Source of the DNA: Sparassis latifolia
Taxonomy: Eukaryota; Basidiomycota; Agaricomycetes; Polyporales; Sparassidaceae
DNA length: 64,000 nt
Assembly (NCBI GenBank): GCA_018466975.1
Contig: CM031563.1
Coordinates: forward strand, 744,001 to 808,000
Reading direction: 5' to 3'
The position numbers and the translations under genes were made by a program. Below are positions 11,291 to 22,780 of this stretch, in pieces (within the stretch, counting starts at the first letter, position 1; the number at the start of each line of letters is the position of its first letter). The notes below the pieces were generated by a model. That model saw only the letters and a program-made list of their open reading frames with translations, had not been told where the DNA came from and searched no databases.

Positions 11291-11573
11291 TCGGAAGTCC
11301 GGCCTGCGGCGGGCTCAATTTCGGGGATTCAGGCATTGGGGCTCATAGGGGATTACGAGGGGTCCTACTGCAACAGTTTGTAGCCAAGTCCCGTGCTCGC
11401 GGGCTTATAGATTTCAACTGCCGGTGTACAGAATCCTAGTACATTTCGAGCTCCGTCTAAATCGTTCGACGTAGACTACAACAGTCGGGAGTGGCTCTCA
11501 TCACATGCATCACATTCGAGCACCCCTTCTCGTACACAGCGACAACATACATACAGCAGCTCAGTGATACGAG

Positions 11574-12698
11574 ATGCAGGTTGAGTCGGATGTCGTTTCC
11601 TCGCCTTTTTCCCATGTTCTTGCGGTCAGCAGCGGTCTCCGCATCTCGCTCTCGTCATCGCGTTGATCGCGTGTACATAGTAGGACAAATACCCCGCAAT
11701 AAAAGCGCAATACCCCACAGAGGGCAGGCGCAAGCGGCGTCTACGCGCGGCAGAGCTCTTCTGGGGCCTCTCCGCAAACGACAAGGCCGCCTACGCGAAT
11801 TCGACCTCCTCGGTGCGTCACATCTATCAAATTCGCCTGATCGCACTTCGCACTTCTGCCACTTCTCCGCTTACCCGAGTGTATGTTCGCCTTCGAACAG
11901 GCTCGCGGATCGACGGATGGCTTCGGGAAGGCTGACTTCGCGACGGACGGCGATCCGTACGACGCGTTCTCTGGGAACGCGCCCGGGCTGGGCGTCCTCG
12001 TGCGCACGGACTACTCTGACGAGGAGGCGTGGAAAGCGTTCTGTGCAAAACTCCAAGAAGGCGAGGCCGAGTTCAAGGTCGCCGCAGAAGAGCAGGACGC
12101 GACTGACGAGCCCATGGAGGCGGGCAACGACGTGCCTGCAAACGAACAGGCCGCAGGGGACGAGGAGATGGACCAGGATGACGATGACGCCGAGGAAGAA
12201 GAGTCTTCTCAAATCATTTTCGTCGTAGACGCGCCCTCGCCATCGCGCGCCGCTCTGATGCACATCAGCAATCTCGCGGCGCTGCGCCTGCTCAATGATG
12301 TTGACGTCCGACGCGCGCCCCCGCGTCCGGCGGACACGCCGAAGGCGAAGGCACACCGACTGGTGGACCAGGACGGGTGGCAGGAGGTGTACGTGGGCAA
12401 GACGGTGTGGGTATACGATGCGCGGTCGAACGTGGACCAGAGTGTGCGGCTCGTGAGCCAGCAGGGCGGTATGTACGGCACTGCCACGTGAGTCCGTCTC
12501 TGTGCGAGCATTGAGCGAGATCTAACGCTCTGCTCGTGGCGCAGAGGGGATAGCTGGCGGGCGAGGGTGAGGCATGTCTGCGAGCTCCAGGTGAATCTCT
12601 CGTCGGGCGCGATGAAGATTGACTTTGGCGGACTGGACCGGTGGGACTATGATGAGCGCCTCCGGAACTTGCAGGAGGCTGTGGACACTAGCATCTGA
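11574..12698 (+). CDS. Acidic protein of unknown function
   Basis: Four exons (11574-11624, 11684-11812, 11880-12487, 12545-12698) join in frame to 313 residues. I do not recognise the family. The N-terminal part reads FSHVLADKYPAIKAQYPTEG, then a basic GRRKRRLRAAELFW patch and GLSANDKAAYANS. The middle has a long Asp/Glu-rich stretch (about residues 135-170: EEMDQDDDDAEEEESSQ) followed by DAPSPSRAALMHISNLAALRLLNDV. The C-terminal quarter is compact and Trp-containing (DGWQEVYVGKTVWVYDA, then GDSWRARVRHVCELQV across the last intron). It has no signal peptide or membrane segment. The chosen start is the only ATG from which exon 1 splices in phase; a start at 11883 without the first two exons is the alternative. 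A nuclear or chromatin-linked role is a guess from composition only. Confidence 0.7.
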
Positions 12699-13070
12699 TG
12701 TTTTAGGTGCAAATCTGATCTTGATCCCGTCTGCGATCCACGCAGTTTGCCCGATGAGTCCGGTCGGGTGTCAGCACGCGCTGTATACGGGACGGTACAA
12801 CAAAAAATATCGATTAGGAGGTAACACAATGACGACGAGGCCCGACTAGTATAACTTGTACATCCAGACATTACAAAGTAGGTACGCTACAAGCAGAGCA
12901 GATAGCAAATCCGAGCTAGACAAGGCAATATAGGTACGATAGCTTGGGGATCCAAAGACTCGATGGCCATAAGATAGCATTCTACCAAACGCATTTTAAG
13001 ATTCCACCCCCAGCACCGAGTGGTGAGAGGACTCACCCATAAATCATGATATAGGTGCCGCGAGGGAGAG
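12699..13070. other. Intergenic between convergent genes
   Basis: Convergent 3' flanks of the acidic-protein gene and the bZIP gene. No gene or repeat stands out, though the bZIP reading frame could continue into this DNA by splicing near its C-terminus. Confidence 0.4.
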
Positions 13071-14063
13071 TCAGCGAGACCTTCCGGCGCGCGGCATGGC
13101 GCTGTCCTCCTCCGAGGTAGAGCGCATGTCAGAGGTGCGCGGCGCGAAGTGCTGCATGATGGGGGTGGACTGGGGACTGTCCTCCTCGTCCGACTGCCCG
13201 TCGTGGTCCTCCTCGACCAAGCCGCGGCAGTCGACATAGCCGTCGCAGCACTCGGACGACTCGGAATACACACTGGTAGCAGGCGGGGAGTCCATGGTCC
13301 TCATGGGTGGCGCACGATGCGGGTAGGTTGAGGTGGAAGTATACGGCTCGCGGTGCGTGTCGTGGCGGAGCGGGCTCGTGAAGGTGGCGTGCTCAAGGCG
13401 GGGGCCCGGGCGGGGCGAGGGGAGCCTGCGGCTAGGGAAAGGTACAGGGGAGGGGGTGAAAGAAGGTGTAGCGAGAGGGATGGGGCTGTGTGGCATCATC
13501 TGCGGGGGTGGGGCGGCCGCGGTTGTTCCGAAGCTGCCATTGCTGAATGCAACCTGCTGAAAGCGGGCGAGCGACGTGGCAGCGCCGGTGAGCTGGTGCA
13601 TAAGCTCTGAAGATGCGGCAATCTGCAGGTGCCGGTGGGCAAAGGGGTCAGACGAGCTGGGCGTCCGAGAGAAGGAGGATGTGCGCACGACTTCGGAATT
13701 GGCGCTCGGGGGTAGTCCGGAAGAGTTGCCAGCGGAGCATAGCTTTGCTTGGAGCATGTCGACCTGCTCTCTGAGCTGGCTGTTGTCTTGCTCGAGTCGC
13801 TGGCAGCGGTCTTCGAGCTCAGCCACGTAACGGGCCTTGCGAGCGCGGTAGTCGCGCTGCTGGAGGAGAGCGCGAGAAGGGGGGATGGTGAGGTCTTTCC
13901 TGCGCCCGCGAGTCATAAGAACAAGACGTTGAGGGGTGTGGAAGAAGGAGTGAGATGCGAGAAGAGGGAGCGGTCGAGGTCGAGGAGAAGATGGAGGGGA
14001 AGGAAGAGCGAGAGGATGGACAAGCACGGCATCTGACAGGATATGATTGAGGGCGCCTGTCAT
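13071..14063 (-). CDS. bZIP transcription factor
   Basis: A single open frame of up to 330 residues. The basic region and leucine zipper read MTRGRRKDLTIPPSRALLQQ, then RDYRARKARYVAELEDRC and QRLEQDNSQLREQVDMLQAK, with heptad leucines. The Asn of the usual NxxAAxxCR core is replaced here by a Gln-rich QQRDYRARKA form that I associate with a basidiomycete bZIP group. The protein after the zipper is Ser/Pro-rich and ends with acidic stretches (VEEDHDGQSDEEDSPQS), typical of activation regions. The likely start is the internal ATG at 13916, directly before the basic region; the upstream 49 codons to 14063 are Pro/Leu-rich and may be leader. It should act as a nuclear DNA-binding dimer; targets are unknown. 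Confidence 0.8.
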   Translation of the reverse strand: MTGALNHILSDAVLVHPLALPSPPSSPRPRPLPLLASHSFFHTPQRLVLMTRGRRKDLTIPPSRALLQQRDYRARKARYVAELEDRCQRLEQDNSQLREQVDMLQAKLCSAGNSSGLPPSANSEVVRTSSFSRTPSSSDPFAHRHLQIAASSELMHQLTGAATSLARFQQVAFSNGSFGTTAAAPPPQMMPHSPIPLATPSFTPSPVPFPSRRLPSPRPGPRLEHATFTSPLRHDTHREPYTSTSTYPHRAPPMRTMDSPPATSVYSESSECCDGYVDCRGLVEEDHDGQSDEEDSPQSTPIMQHFAPRTSDMRSTSEEDSAMPRAGRSR

Positions 14064-14468
14064 ATTGATCTCTGTCAGTCCTTTGCACAGCGCTCCCAGG
14101 CGCCGGCTGACTCTTCCACGGTCCCGAGCCGTCTCATCCCTTATCCCTCCATCTAATTGTTCATGATATTATTTCCAGCGACCCCCCGCGAACACTGCGC
14201 CGCCGCGGCGCGCGAGGCGGGGAGAAAAGAATATATATGGTAGGTATGAAAGTACGGACGATCGCCCCGCATCGGCTGACTGGATCTGCGCTCTGCAGAT
14301 CCTGTCCTCGAGGCTGCCGACGGCGCGTGCATGTTCGACATGCCAGCCTCCTCCGCCATATAAGACCGCTCTCTCGTTCGTCCTCCTCATTCCCCCTCTC
14401 TTCTTCTGTCCTCCACATCCTACCTGCGCTCGCACCTCACATTCATTACTACCCACTCTCCTTACAAC
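14064..14468. other. Divergent promoter region
   Basis: Contains a TATA-like GAATATATATGG at 14230-14240 followed by a CT-rich leader leading to the ATG at 14469, pointing to a strong plus-strand promoter for the repeat protein. The left side serves the bZIP gene. No gene is supported inside. Confidence 0.5.
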
Positions 14469-17117
14469 ATGCGTTCCTTACTTACCCTGGTCCCCTCCTC
14501 TCCCTCGCCCCCCACGCCCTCTCCATCCCCGTGCTCCCTCGCGCGAATTCGCTCCAGAACACGGTCAACCCAGTCCTCTCCGTAAGCATCTTCTCCTTAA
14601 GTCTTGGCCTGAGACTCACCGAGTGTCCCTCTAGACCGCTTCCTCCGCCGCAAATGCAGTCAGTCCTGTCGTCTCCGTACGATCTTCTCCATATCGTCGT
14701 GCGCTCGCTGACCGACATATCTTTAGACCGCTGACCCGATCACTTGCGATATATTGGGCGTTGAGATCGCGGACCCCAGCGCTCTCCTCGCAGCACTCCA
14801 AACCGGCACCGCCCAGCCGCCCTCTTCGCTCACGACTACTGCCTTTGCGGCCCTTCTCCAGCAATGCATCAACGCCAACTCCGGCGTCTTCGGCGCCCTC
14901 AACCAGAACACCGTCGCCAACGCGCCCGCTAGTTCCGCCGCGGGGGCTGACACTGGCGCGGGAGGTGCGCCGGGCGGGGCATCCAACCGGGGCGCACACT
15001 CAGGCGGCGCGAGCGCCGACGTCGGCTCGTACAGCGGTCCCAGCTTCTCTGGTTACTCCGGCGTTGCCAACAGCGCGGGTCAAGGTACCGGTACTAGTTC
15101 ATCAGGCACTGGCAACAGCGACCCCAATGCTCCCGCAGCGTCCAACGACGGAGGCAATTCGCCCGCTGCGTCCAACAATGGTGGCAACCCGCCCGCGGCA
15201 TCCAACGACGGAGGCAACGTTCCCGCCGCGTCTAACCAAGGAGGCAATGTCCCCGCTGCGTCTACTTCGGGCAACCCCGCAGCCGTCGGAAACAGTGCCG
15301 ATCCCTCTAACTCTGGCGGCGCGCCTGCGGGCGGGAACACGAACTCTGTCGCGTCCAACGGCGGCAACACCGGGTCTGGTCCCAACGTCAACGTCAACTC
15401 GGCGGCTGGCAGCACCAGCGGTGACCCAGCTAGCTCCAACGGCGTCTCCGCGACCGCGGGCAGCGGCGGGAACTCCAACTCCGCAACGACTGATGGTTCA
15501 TCCCCAGGCGCGAACGTCAACGTCAACTCGGCCGCGGGGAACACGAACTCGGGCACCCCCGCCGCCGTGTCTGCGACCGCGAACGGCGACCCTTCGGCTG
15601 CTGACAACTCTGGTAGCCCCGCGTCTGTCTCTGCTACTGCGAACGGCGACCCTTCGGCTGCTGGCAACTCTGGTAACCCTGCGTCTGTCTCCGCGACCGC
15701 GAACGGCGACAACACCGGTAACCCTGCGGCCGTCGCCGCGACCGCGAACGGCGACAACACTGGTAGTCCCGCTGCCGTCTCTGCGACCGCAAACGGCGAT
15801 CCTTCGGCGGCTGCCAACAACTCCGGCAGCCCTGCATCGGTCTCGGCGACTGCGAACGGCCAGAACGTCAACAGCAACACTGTGCCTGCAACGGTTGGCA
15901 ACACTGCGAGCGGCACGGAGGGTACAGCAGGGAACGATGCTAACGGTGCTGCATCCAACGCCAACGGTGTAGCGTCCAATGCCAACGGCGTCGTGTCGTC
16001 CAACGCCAACGGTGTCGCATCCAATGCCAACGGTGTAGCGTCCAATGCCAACGGTGTCGCGTCGTCCAACGCCAACGGCGTCGCGTCCAACGCCAACGGT
16101 GTCGCATCCAACGCCAACGGGGTTGCCATTAACGCCAATGGGGCTGCGTCGTCCAACGCTAACGGTGTCGCATCCAACGCTAATGGTGTTGCCTCCAACG
16201 CAAACGGGGCCGCCATTAACGCCAACGGAGTTGCGTCGTCCAACCCCAACGACGTCGCGTCCAATGCTAACGGTGTCGCCTCGTCCAATGCTGACGGTGT
16301 TGCATCGAACGCCAACGGTGCTGCATCCAACGTCAATGGCGCCTCGTCCAACGCTGCCGGTGTTGCGTCCAATGCTAACGGTGTCGCATCCAACGCAAAC
16401 GGGGTCGCATCTAACGCCAATGGGGTCGCCTCGTCCAACGCCAACGGTGTCGCATCCAATGCCAACGGCGTCGCGTCCAATGCCAACGGCGTCGCGTCCA
16501 ATGCCAACGGTGTTGCATCCAACGCCAACGGGGTCGCCATTAATGCCAATGGGGCTGCGTCGTCCAACCCCAACAACGTCGCGTCCAATGCTAACGGTGT
16601 CGCCTCATCCAATGCTGACGGTGTTGCGTCCAACGCTAACGGTGCCGCATCCAACGTCAACGGGGTCGCCTCGTCCAACACCGACGATGTTGCATCCAAC
16701 GCAAACGGGGTCGCATCTAACGCCAATGGGGTCGCCTCGTCCAACGCCAACGGCGTCGAGTCCAATGCCAACGGTGTCGCATCCAACGCCAACTCCGTAG
16801 CGGGCAACACCGTCAGCCACCCTAGCACCTCGACCCACGCGACCGCAGACTCGAGCAACCCTGCCGCAGACGCCACCGCGAACGGGAGTGCCACGAGCGA
16901 CGCGAACGCGAACTCGCCGTCGACCAACCCGTACGTCACAGAGCGCCCGACACTCTGCTTCGGGCCGTTATGCTCGACGGAGCACTTTGGCGAAAATCGC
17001 CAGGATACGGGCGCCCATACGAGCATCCCTGGCGTGACGCAGTCGACGGATTCGGCGGACGCGACGTGCGGAGGGGGCGCTATCAACTTGTGTCTGGATC
17101 TGGGTTCGGATTCTTAG
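14469..17117 (+). CDS. Large Asn/Ala/Ser repeat protein, probably secreted (apparent N-terminal frameshift)
   Basis: Two short introns (14583-14632 and 14681-14731) join VNPVLS, TASSAANAVSPVVS and TADPITCDILGVEIADPSALLAAL-like segments to a 780-residue body. Residues early on form a small ordered region (LTTTAFAALLQQCINANSGVF). The rest is low complexity: degenerate GGN/NSG runs, then some 40 copies of a seven-residue unit close to SNANGVA. The C-terminus has paired cysteines (TLCFGPLCS and DATCGGG..NLCLD) and ends GSDS. Upstream, ATG 14469 opens MRSLLTLV, and the next frame continues LLSLAPHALSIPVLPRA. Together these look like a signal peptide broken by one missing base in a C run near 14489-14492. 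An alternative is a 63 nt intron ending at CCAG before AACACG, which also keeps frame but removes the signal. A cell-wall or matrix role is inference. Confidence 0.7.
15940..16800 (+). repeat. Coding minisatellite, 21/24 bp units
   Basis: Tandem units of 21 bp (consensus close to TCCAACGCCAACGGTGTCGC) with frequent 24 bp variants containing an extra serine codon (TCGTCC). All length changes are multiples of three, so the frame is kept. Synonymous changes between units and longer-range blocks (AINANGAASSNPN recurring near 16125, 16210 and 16535) show duplication of higher-order segments. The antisense strand is also open over about 2 kb because of the unit composition. Confidence 0.9.
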
Positions 17118-17807
17118 TGGGTTTCTTGGCTGTTCAGACCGCAATGTTGCACGATTCTACATGTTCCGTCTTGAACGAATTAACGGTATCCTTGCACGAT
17201 TTTCTTTACTTTGCTCGAGAGTCGAGTGATCTGCTCATTTATGAGGGTCTGCCTGTGGGTTACTCGGAGTGCGTAAGTAAAAGCAGACCAACAGAAAGTG
17301 CAAGACAGATGGATGTATGTACATGCACATCGTAAGCACTCCAGATTTCGATCGTGGAGATGAGTCGGGACAAGATTGGCGGCGGGTGCCTAGCCTAAAG
17401 GTTGATGTCACCAACATGTCCTACCGTGTCCTCCGTAGCGGACACACTCTTGCGGGTCCTTTATTTAAATTTCCTTCCCCAGCGTACGTGCAATCTTTAA
17501 TTCCTCGTAAATAATAAATATGGAATTATAGCCCAGCGGGTTTGCTTCTGCACCACTTACTCCGCAAAGCGGTTCGCTGAGCTAATCATCTCCACCGTGC
17601 GTACCTCGGCGTGCGTCCGACATTCGTACACGTCCCGATACGTAAAACCGTCAACCCGGGGAATATACGAGGAAGATGCATAATAAGTTAGGTTAATAAA
17701 GCACAGTCGCAGCGTTGCGAATACCGATACAGATAGAAGACGGTGCATCGGGGCGGACGGTCAGTGCAGCGAGCAGTAAGTACGAGAACACGTCGAGCTG
17801 TGTGAGC
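17118..17807. other. Intergenic between convergent genes
   Basis: AT-richer 3' flanks of the repeat-protein gene and the membrane-protein gene. No ORF with a family signature, tRNA or repeat was seen. Confidence 0.4.
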
Positions 17808-20287
17808 TCACGGTCCTAAGATCCTGGTGTTATCATTTTCGGCAGCGCTCGCAAGAGCGTTTTCGAGACCTTCCGGCTACAAATGCAAAATATGAGCTCA
17901 ATTTCTCTGCGATACCATGTGAGTACCTTCGCATCCGCCCCGCGGTCGTCCTCTACAACCAAGACCACGTCCGGATCCTCATCAGCACCAAGGTCCTGCA
18001 CCCGATCCGTAGTGATCATCGTAACAATCTGCACGCCACTCGGCGATGGCTGCACCTGCATCAGCGAGTCACCTTCAGTATCACCAGCAAGCGATCAGAA
18101 CGACGCCCTACCAAGCCATCCGTCCCCTTCACCGTCCCCTTCACGCTCCAGTTCCTGAAGCTAAACATCGGTAACGAGGCGCACCAGCCCGACAAATCCA
18201 TCGTGTCGGTGTCGTCGACGCCGCGCCCGCGGATCACTTTCCTGTAGTTGAGGCTGCGACGCGGATCCCGCAACATTGGTATTCGGGAGCATGTGAGCGG
18301 GTTTGGATCCGGACAGCTCGGACAGGACCTACTTTGCGAGGAGGGCGTTGATATACACTGTGTCCATGGGGACGATGGTTAGATGAAGAAGAATTAGAGG
18401 GAACAGCCAGGGCGGTACGCACGTTTGCTGAGGATGATGTACACCCCGAGATAGATCAGGTCTGGCCGCACGATAAACTGCTCCGTTGTAAGCTCAGCGA
18501 TGCCACCTACTGTAAGCAGCAGATCGGAGTGCCTACAAGTATGATTATCGCAACAGAGACGATGCTAGATGGGTACATCAGTGTCTGGTCACCAGGGAAG
18601 CCGAGACAAGGATTTCACTCACCTGGTCAGTAAACCGTTGCTCACCGACCAGTACGTGAACTTGTCCAGGAACTAGATCACATGGTCAACATCCACCCCA
18701 AGAGTATCCTCATTCGTGCTTACACCATCCGTTCTGCAAGCAGCAATTCGCTACGGTGTGAGTGAGTAGAAATGCCATGGCAAGCACATACCTCCTACGT
18801 GCACGATCCAACTCCACCGTCAATTCAACTAGCATGTCTGAAGAGGGACTTACAACTCACGTGTTGAAACCTGTCCTGTGGCTCCTGAGATAGTACACCA
18901 GGGAGCCGGCGATGGAACAGTCTATGAGCGTGCTGAGGCCCAACGCCAATCCAATTTGTGGCTGATCACATTCAAGTTGTGAGATCATGGTACCGAATTA
19001 GCAGAGACTCACAGCGAGATCCTTATAGGCAGCGTCGAAGGACGGGCGCAAGAAGCTGGGAAAGGTACGACACATATAAGTTAGTAAGTCACCTTACACA
19101 GAAAATGACGTACAACGACACCGCGACAACTGTAAACTGAATTAGATTGTTAGCCGAAAGAGACTTAATTTCTGGATCAATACACTCACTCATACCAAGG
19201 ACTGTGGTATGTAAACAGAATGACATAGCTACAAGACGACCATGAACAACAAATAACGATAAATAACGCACCCAGCCTTGAAATTGCTACTAGAACCTGA
19301 GGCATGCGTTAGAGCACTGACTCCACTCGCGCGATACATCAGGGTGGTGAAGGAGGAGGGGATGTAGTAACATTTATGGTAATAGAAAGGCAATGGATGG
19401 AGAATGAAAAGGCGACTGAGACGGACATATAATCAGTATCATCAAGATCCAATTGCGGTTTCCCACTGGATCCGTTGTCAGATGTGCTACGGAAGTGTTG
19501 AGAGATTACTCACATAGGAACATCCGGCGAGCATAGAAACTGCGATACACAGTGAATGTGAGACTCAATAACGGGTACGCAGGCCAATTCGGGCAGGAAA
19601 AAAACTGACCATTGTACAATGACAGATATAGAAACCTGAGAAGAGACAAAGGATTGTTCAGACTTCAGTGAGCTAATAAATCCATTTTTTCCACTCAAAG
19701 CCACTTACGGTCATTACGACAGAGATCTAACACAAGAAAATAATATATGCGCAATGAAAGCATCAAACAGAAACAACTCACGCTGAAGCTCCTGTGTTCT
19801 CAACTCATTCAGCAAGAACAGCACACACACAGGAACTAAGCGCCCACCATGGTGCCATATCTAGTGCGGGCGAGTTGTTGTAGTTGAGGATCAAGAAGTG
19901 GTACATCATATGCCAGCAAAACGCAACATGGAGGGTGTCAAGGCCACTTTCGGGGCGCATGTCAGCATGCACTCCCGCAGTTATTGCATTGGGCGAGACC
20001 TTCCACTCACAGGAGTAGGTACACCTGACCGCAGAGGCGAGCATGAATTTGCACTGAGAAGAACAGATGAATGGAAGGTCACTTACTGTAGCTCGGATAA
20101 GCCAGTGGTCATTCGGGAAATTTCTAACGTATTGCAACGTCTGTACGGTGGTGATCCCGAACCCGCTAGCAAGCAAGAGACCGGGGTGAGAGTCTAGGCC
20201 CAAAGATAATTCGGGAACTTATTACACCGAACCGAAAAGCACACCCAAGAGGAGTGCCCCCATCGTCGAGTTGATCCCGTCCGACAT
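17808..20287 (-). CDS. Multi-pass membrane protein of the agaricomycete DUF6534 type
   Basis: Many small exons assemble a protein of about 330-380 residues with roughly seven membrane segments. Markers in order are MGALLLGVLFGSV joined to GFGITTVQTLQYVRNFPNDHW (hallmark of the family), SGLDTLHVAFCWHMMYHFLI, VSISVIVQCFYARRMF, GNRNWILMILIICP, QIGLALGLSTLIDCSIAGSL with YYLRSHRTGFN, YWSVSNGLLT and VYINALLANLNYRKVI. The last residues come from exons down to TGA at 17810-17808 (DLGADEDPDVVLVVED, then ENALASAAEN). ATG 20287 was chosen because it splices in phase to the hallmark. These proteins are abundant in wood-decay fungi and are often assumed to be receptor-like, but function is unknown. Intron positions in the last third are tentative. 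Confidence 0.8.
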
Positions 20288-21472
20288 CGTGCCTCAGTCT
20301 AGCTTACGTGGCGTCGGTAGAGGCAACAAAGTGTGAATATCTACACCTGCGCTCCGATATGGAGGCAAAATCGTCGAGGGCAGTGTTATGTGATCTTGAA
20401 AAGAGAGGAGAGGGACTCTCTGATACAGCAACATGAGCAAAACTGGAGTTCAGGATAAATAGCAAAAACCCACATGCGGAGATCGACACTTCCATGATGA
20501 GACAAGCCGGGTCATCAGTAAAAGACAAAAGCGCCACTGATCGGCGTCCAGGCAGTGTCAGGCGTTATGTAAAGGACAGTACTTTCCGGCCGATGCAGGA
20601 CACGCAGAGACCATGCGATATGGTGTCACGACGAGACGCGGACGACATAAAAGATTGGTTGCAGGAAACTGGGAAAACGGACGAGAATAACGGTCGTAGA
20701 AGTCTGATATGGCTGTCATAGAGTCAATGATCATGCTTCAGGTTTGCTTCAGGTAGAGAAAGAAGATCGAGACACGAGGTCAGAATCTTGAGGCAATGAA
20801 GTCACTGTTGGCGTCAACCACGAAGAACAACTGGTGTTGTGCAGTGGGTAAAACCAACTAGCCGCGCATACCAAATGAACGAGGTGGACGGAGAACATAA
20901 CTAGAAACCGGAACAACAATCTGTCAGCCAGTGGCAAAGAATCCACGCGGGCGCTAGTGCAGTGTCCACCCTGGAGTACTAAGTAACAGTCCACCACAGC
21001 GTGTCAGCGACGTATTCATGAAGTACACTGCACTTTATCGGCCGCCAGTGACCGTTGCTAGCACAGTACGCTTGACCATCCGTCATTCACTGGCAGCCAG
21101 CGCTTCAGCCGCCGTTGCCAATAGGCATTATAAGCATCAGCCGCCGGTTGGTGTTTGGAGATCGCAGTGCCCATGCATCGTGAATCTATCAGAGTTAAAG
21201 GAGCAGGTTTATATTTGAACGTAGCCTCCTCCCCAGGCCTGAGCGCTGGGAAAGTATTAACGTACCGAGCAGATGGGCACTGCAAGCGTCAAGGAAGTCG
21301 ACGTGGACACCGTACGGCCGGTCTCAAGCATCATGTACAAGTTGGGGAGGACACAATCATTGAAATATTGACTTGTTAACATTGCTCGGTGACGTTCGCG
21401 ATTTCTGGCGTCTTCACGGCTGTGGACATTGTCTTGCAACGCTTTTTGCATTGGTTGCAGTACGCCCGTGAC
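20288..21472. other. Intergenic, left edge of the transposon-rich region
   Basis: No gene signature in any frame; short ORFs only. The left end should include the promoter of the membrane-protein gene. Base composition becomes AT-rich from about 21470 where a MITE begins. Confidence 0.4.
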
Positions 21473-21480
21473 GAGTAAAC

Positions 21481-21996
21481 TAAGGCTCCAACTATTTTAT
21501 ATATTTACCATGTATATATGGTTTATTTAGTATACTATATACATTTATTTATAGTGTGATCTGTACATGGTAAATATATAGTACATAAATAGTATATGGT
21601 TATGGGCTGTACAGCCCACATAGTCTGCGTATTCCCACATAAAACCAGAGAAAGTTCAGCCAAAAGCTATAGAGATAAGTTTAAATTTTCTAAATTATAA
21701 TTGTAACTCTAAAAGAGGGTTGAAGTGATGCTTGACCAACTTTGGCTCATGTTAAATATTGTCTCTGACTTTCAATAGTCATTATGAAAGTCATTAAATC
21801 TTAGCATTTAGTGCAGCCCTCAACTTTTCTGACTGCAGAAAAAATAATAGTAATATATAGCAAGCTACAGTCTTATCTGAGGTGCAGTTCTGATAATTAT
21901 GTAAACTATATATTTACCTTATATTTACCATCTATCTACCATATACCATTTATTTAGTGGTTGGAACTGTAAATAGATTAAATGGTTGGAGCCTTA
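21481..21996. mobile_element. 516 bp AT-rich MITE with 8 bp target-site duplication (hAT-like)
   Basis: The element begins TAAGGCTCCAAC and ends GTTGGAGCCTTA, a 12 bp perfect terminal inverted repeat; imperfect pairing continues inward (TATTTTATATATTTACC against ATTTAATCTATTTACAG on the other strand). It is flanked on both sides by GAGTAAAC (21473-21480 and 21997-22004), an exact 8 bp target-site duplication. An 8 bp duplication is typical of hAT transposons. The interior is very AT-rich with several TATTTACCAT and ATTTATTTAGT subterminal motifs in both orientations and no coding capacity, so it would depend on a transposase elsewhere. The intact duplication and termini suggest a fairly recent insertion. 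Confidence 0.88.
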
Positions 21997-22004
21997 GAGT
22001 AAAC

Positions 22005-22780
22005 TGCTGTATAGACATTAATATCGATATAGTACTCGGTGCATTTGCGCATACGAGCTGGCATTTGTCTAGATGAGTGCCAGCACTCGGCTGAAGCCGA
22101 ATAGCAAATTTAGGAAATCACTGTATCCGCAACATCCCCGACTCCAGAAACTGGAGGAGGGCTTTGGCAAGGGGCAACGGCAGACGCCTCTGCGAGTGAA
22201 GTTGCCCGAAAACAACATGAGTAAATAAGTTGAGTAATAACACTTACAATTTTGAGTCTTCACTCCGTCTAGGGTTCCGGTCGTGAACGTCGCTGTTGCA
22301 CTGGACCTGTTGACACTGTCTATTTACATAAGATCGTGCTCGCGAACGTTCTGCCCTTGCACTCGACCTGCCGACGCTGTTCCAGCGCAGGTCTATTCAC
22401 GTAGGATGGCGCTTGCAAACATCACGTGCGCACTCGATTTCTCAATGATGTTGGCACTGCTGGACGATGTTACACCTCAGTGTTGCTCCTCGACGAGTCG
22501 CTATATGACATCATTCTGTTTTGCGCATGCATATATTCTTCTTCTCGTATTATTACTAATCTACTGATCCACCACTAAACCATGTAGAATCTACGTGGAC
22601 CTGCTCTCTTGAAGACTTAGTTTTTGCATTTTTTGCGACTGTTTTGGATGAGTGTAGGTGCAAAATAGGTGCGTCTATAGTTGTTGACTTGTTCAAATGG
22701 ATACTTACAGTTTAATTTGCATGATGCAGTTGCTATTTGTGATACTGTGTTCACAGTTTCACAGTGCTGTTTTGATTGAG
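22005..22780. other. Non-coding DNA between MITE and tandem repeat
   Basis: No gene supported. Two loosely similar stretches (near 22280-22330 and 22335-22400: GTGAACGTCGCTGTTGCACT versus GCGAACGTTCTGCCCTTGCA) suggest an old local duplication. Confidence 0.35.

Larger units (their letters stand above)
10204..11573. other. Gene-free spacer with diverged repeats
   Basis: No coding region could be supported in 1.37 kb. The stretch contains an imperfect inverted repeat and a series of CATTTTCGGGGG motifs, annotated separately. The right end should hold the promoter of the acidic-protein gene. Confidence 0.5.

Noticed and set aside
11491..12228. A 245-codon plus-strand frame overlapping the acidic-protein gene
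   Set aside because: Ser/Arg/Thr-rich shadow in another frame; the four-exon model explains splice signals and gives a coherent protein.
15080..17086. A 668-codon minus-strand open frame rich in LDATPLA units
   Set aside because: It is the antisense of the SNANGVA repeat. The unit has no stop in that frame by composition, there is no independent promoter or conserved end, and the plus strand has introns and a leader.
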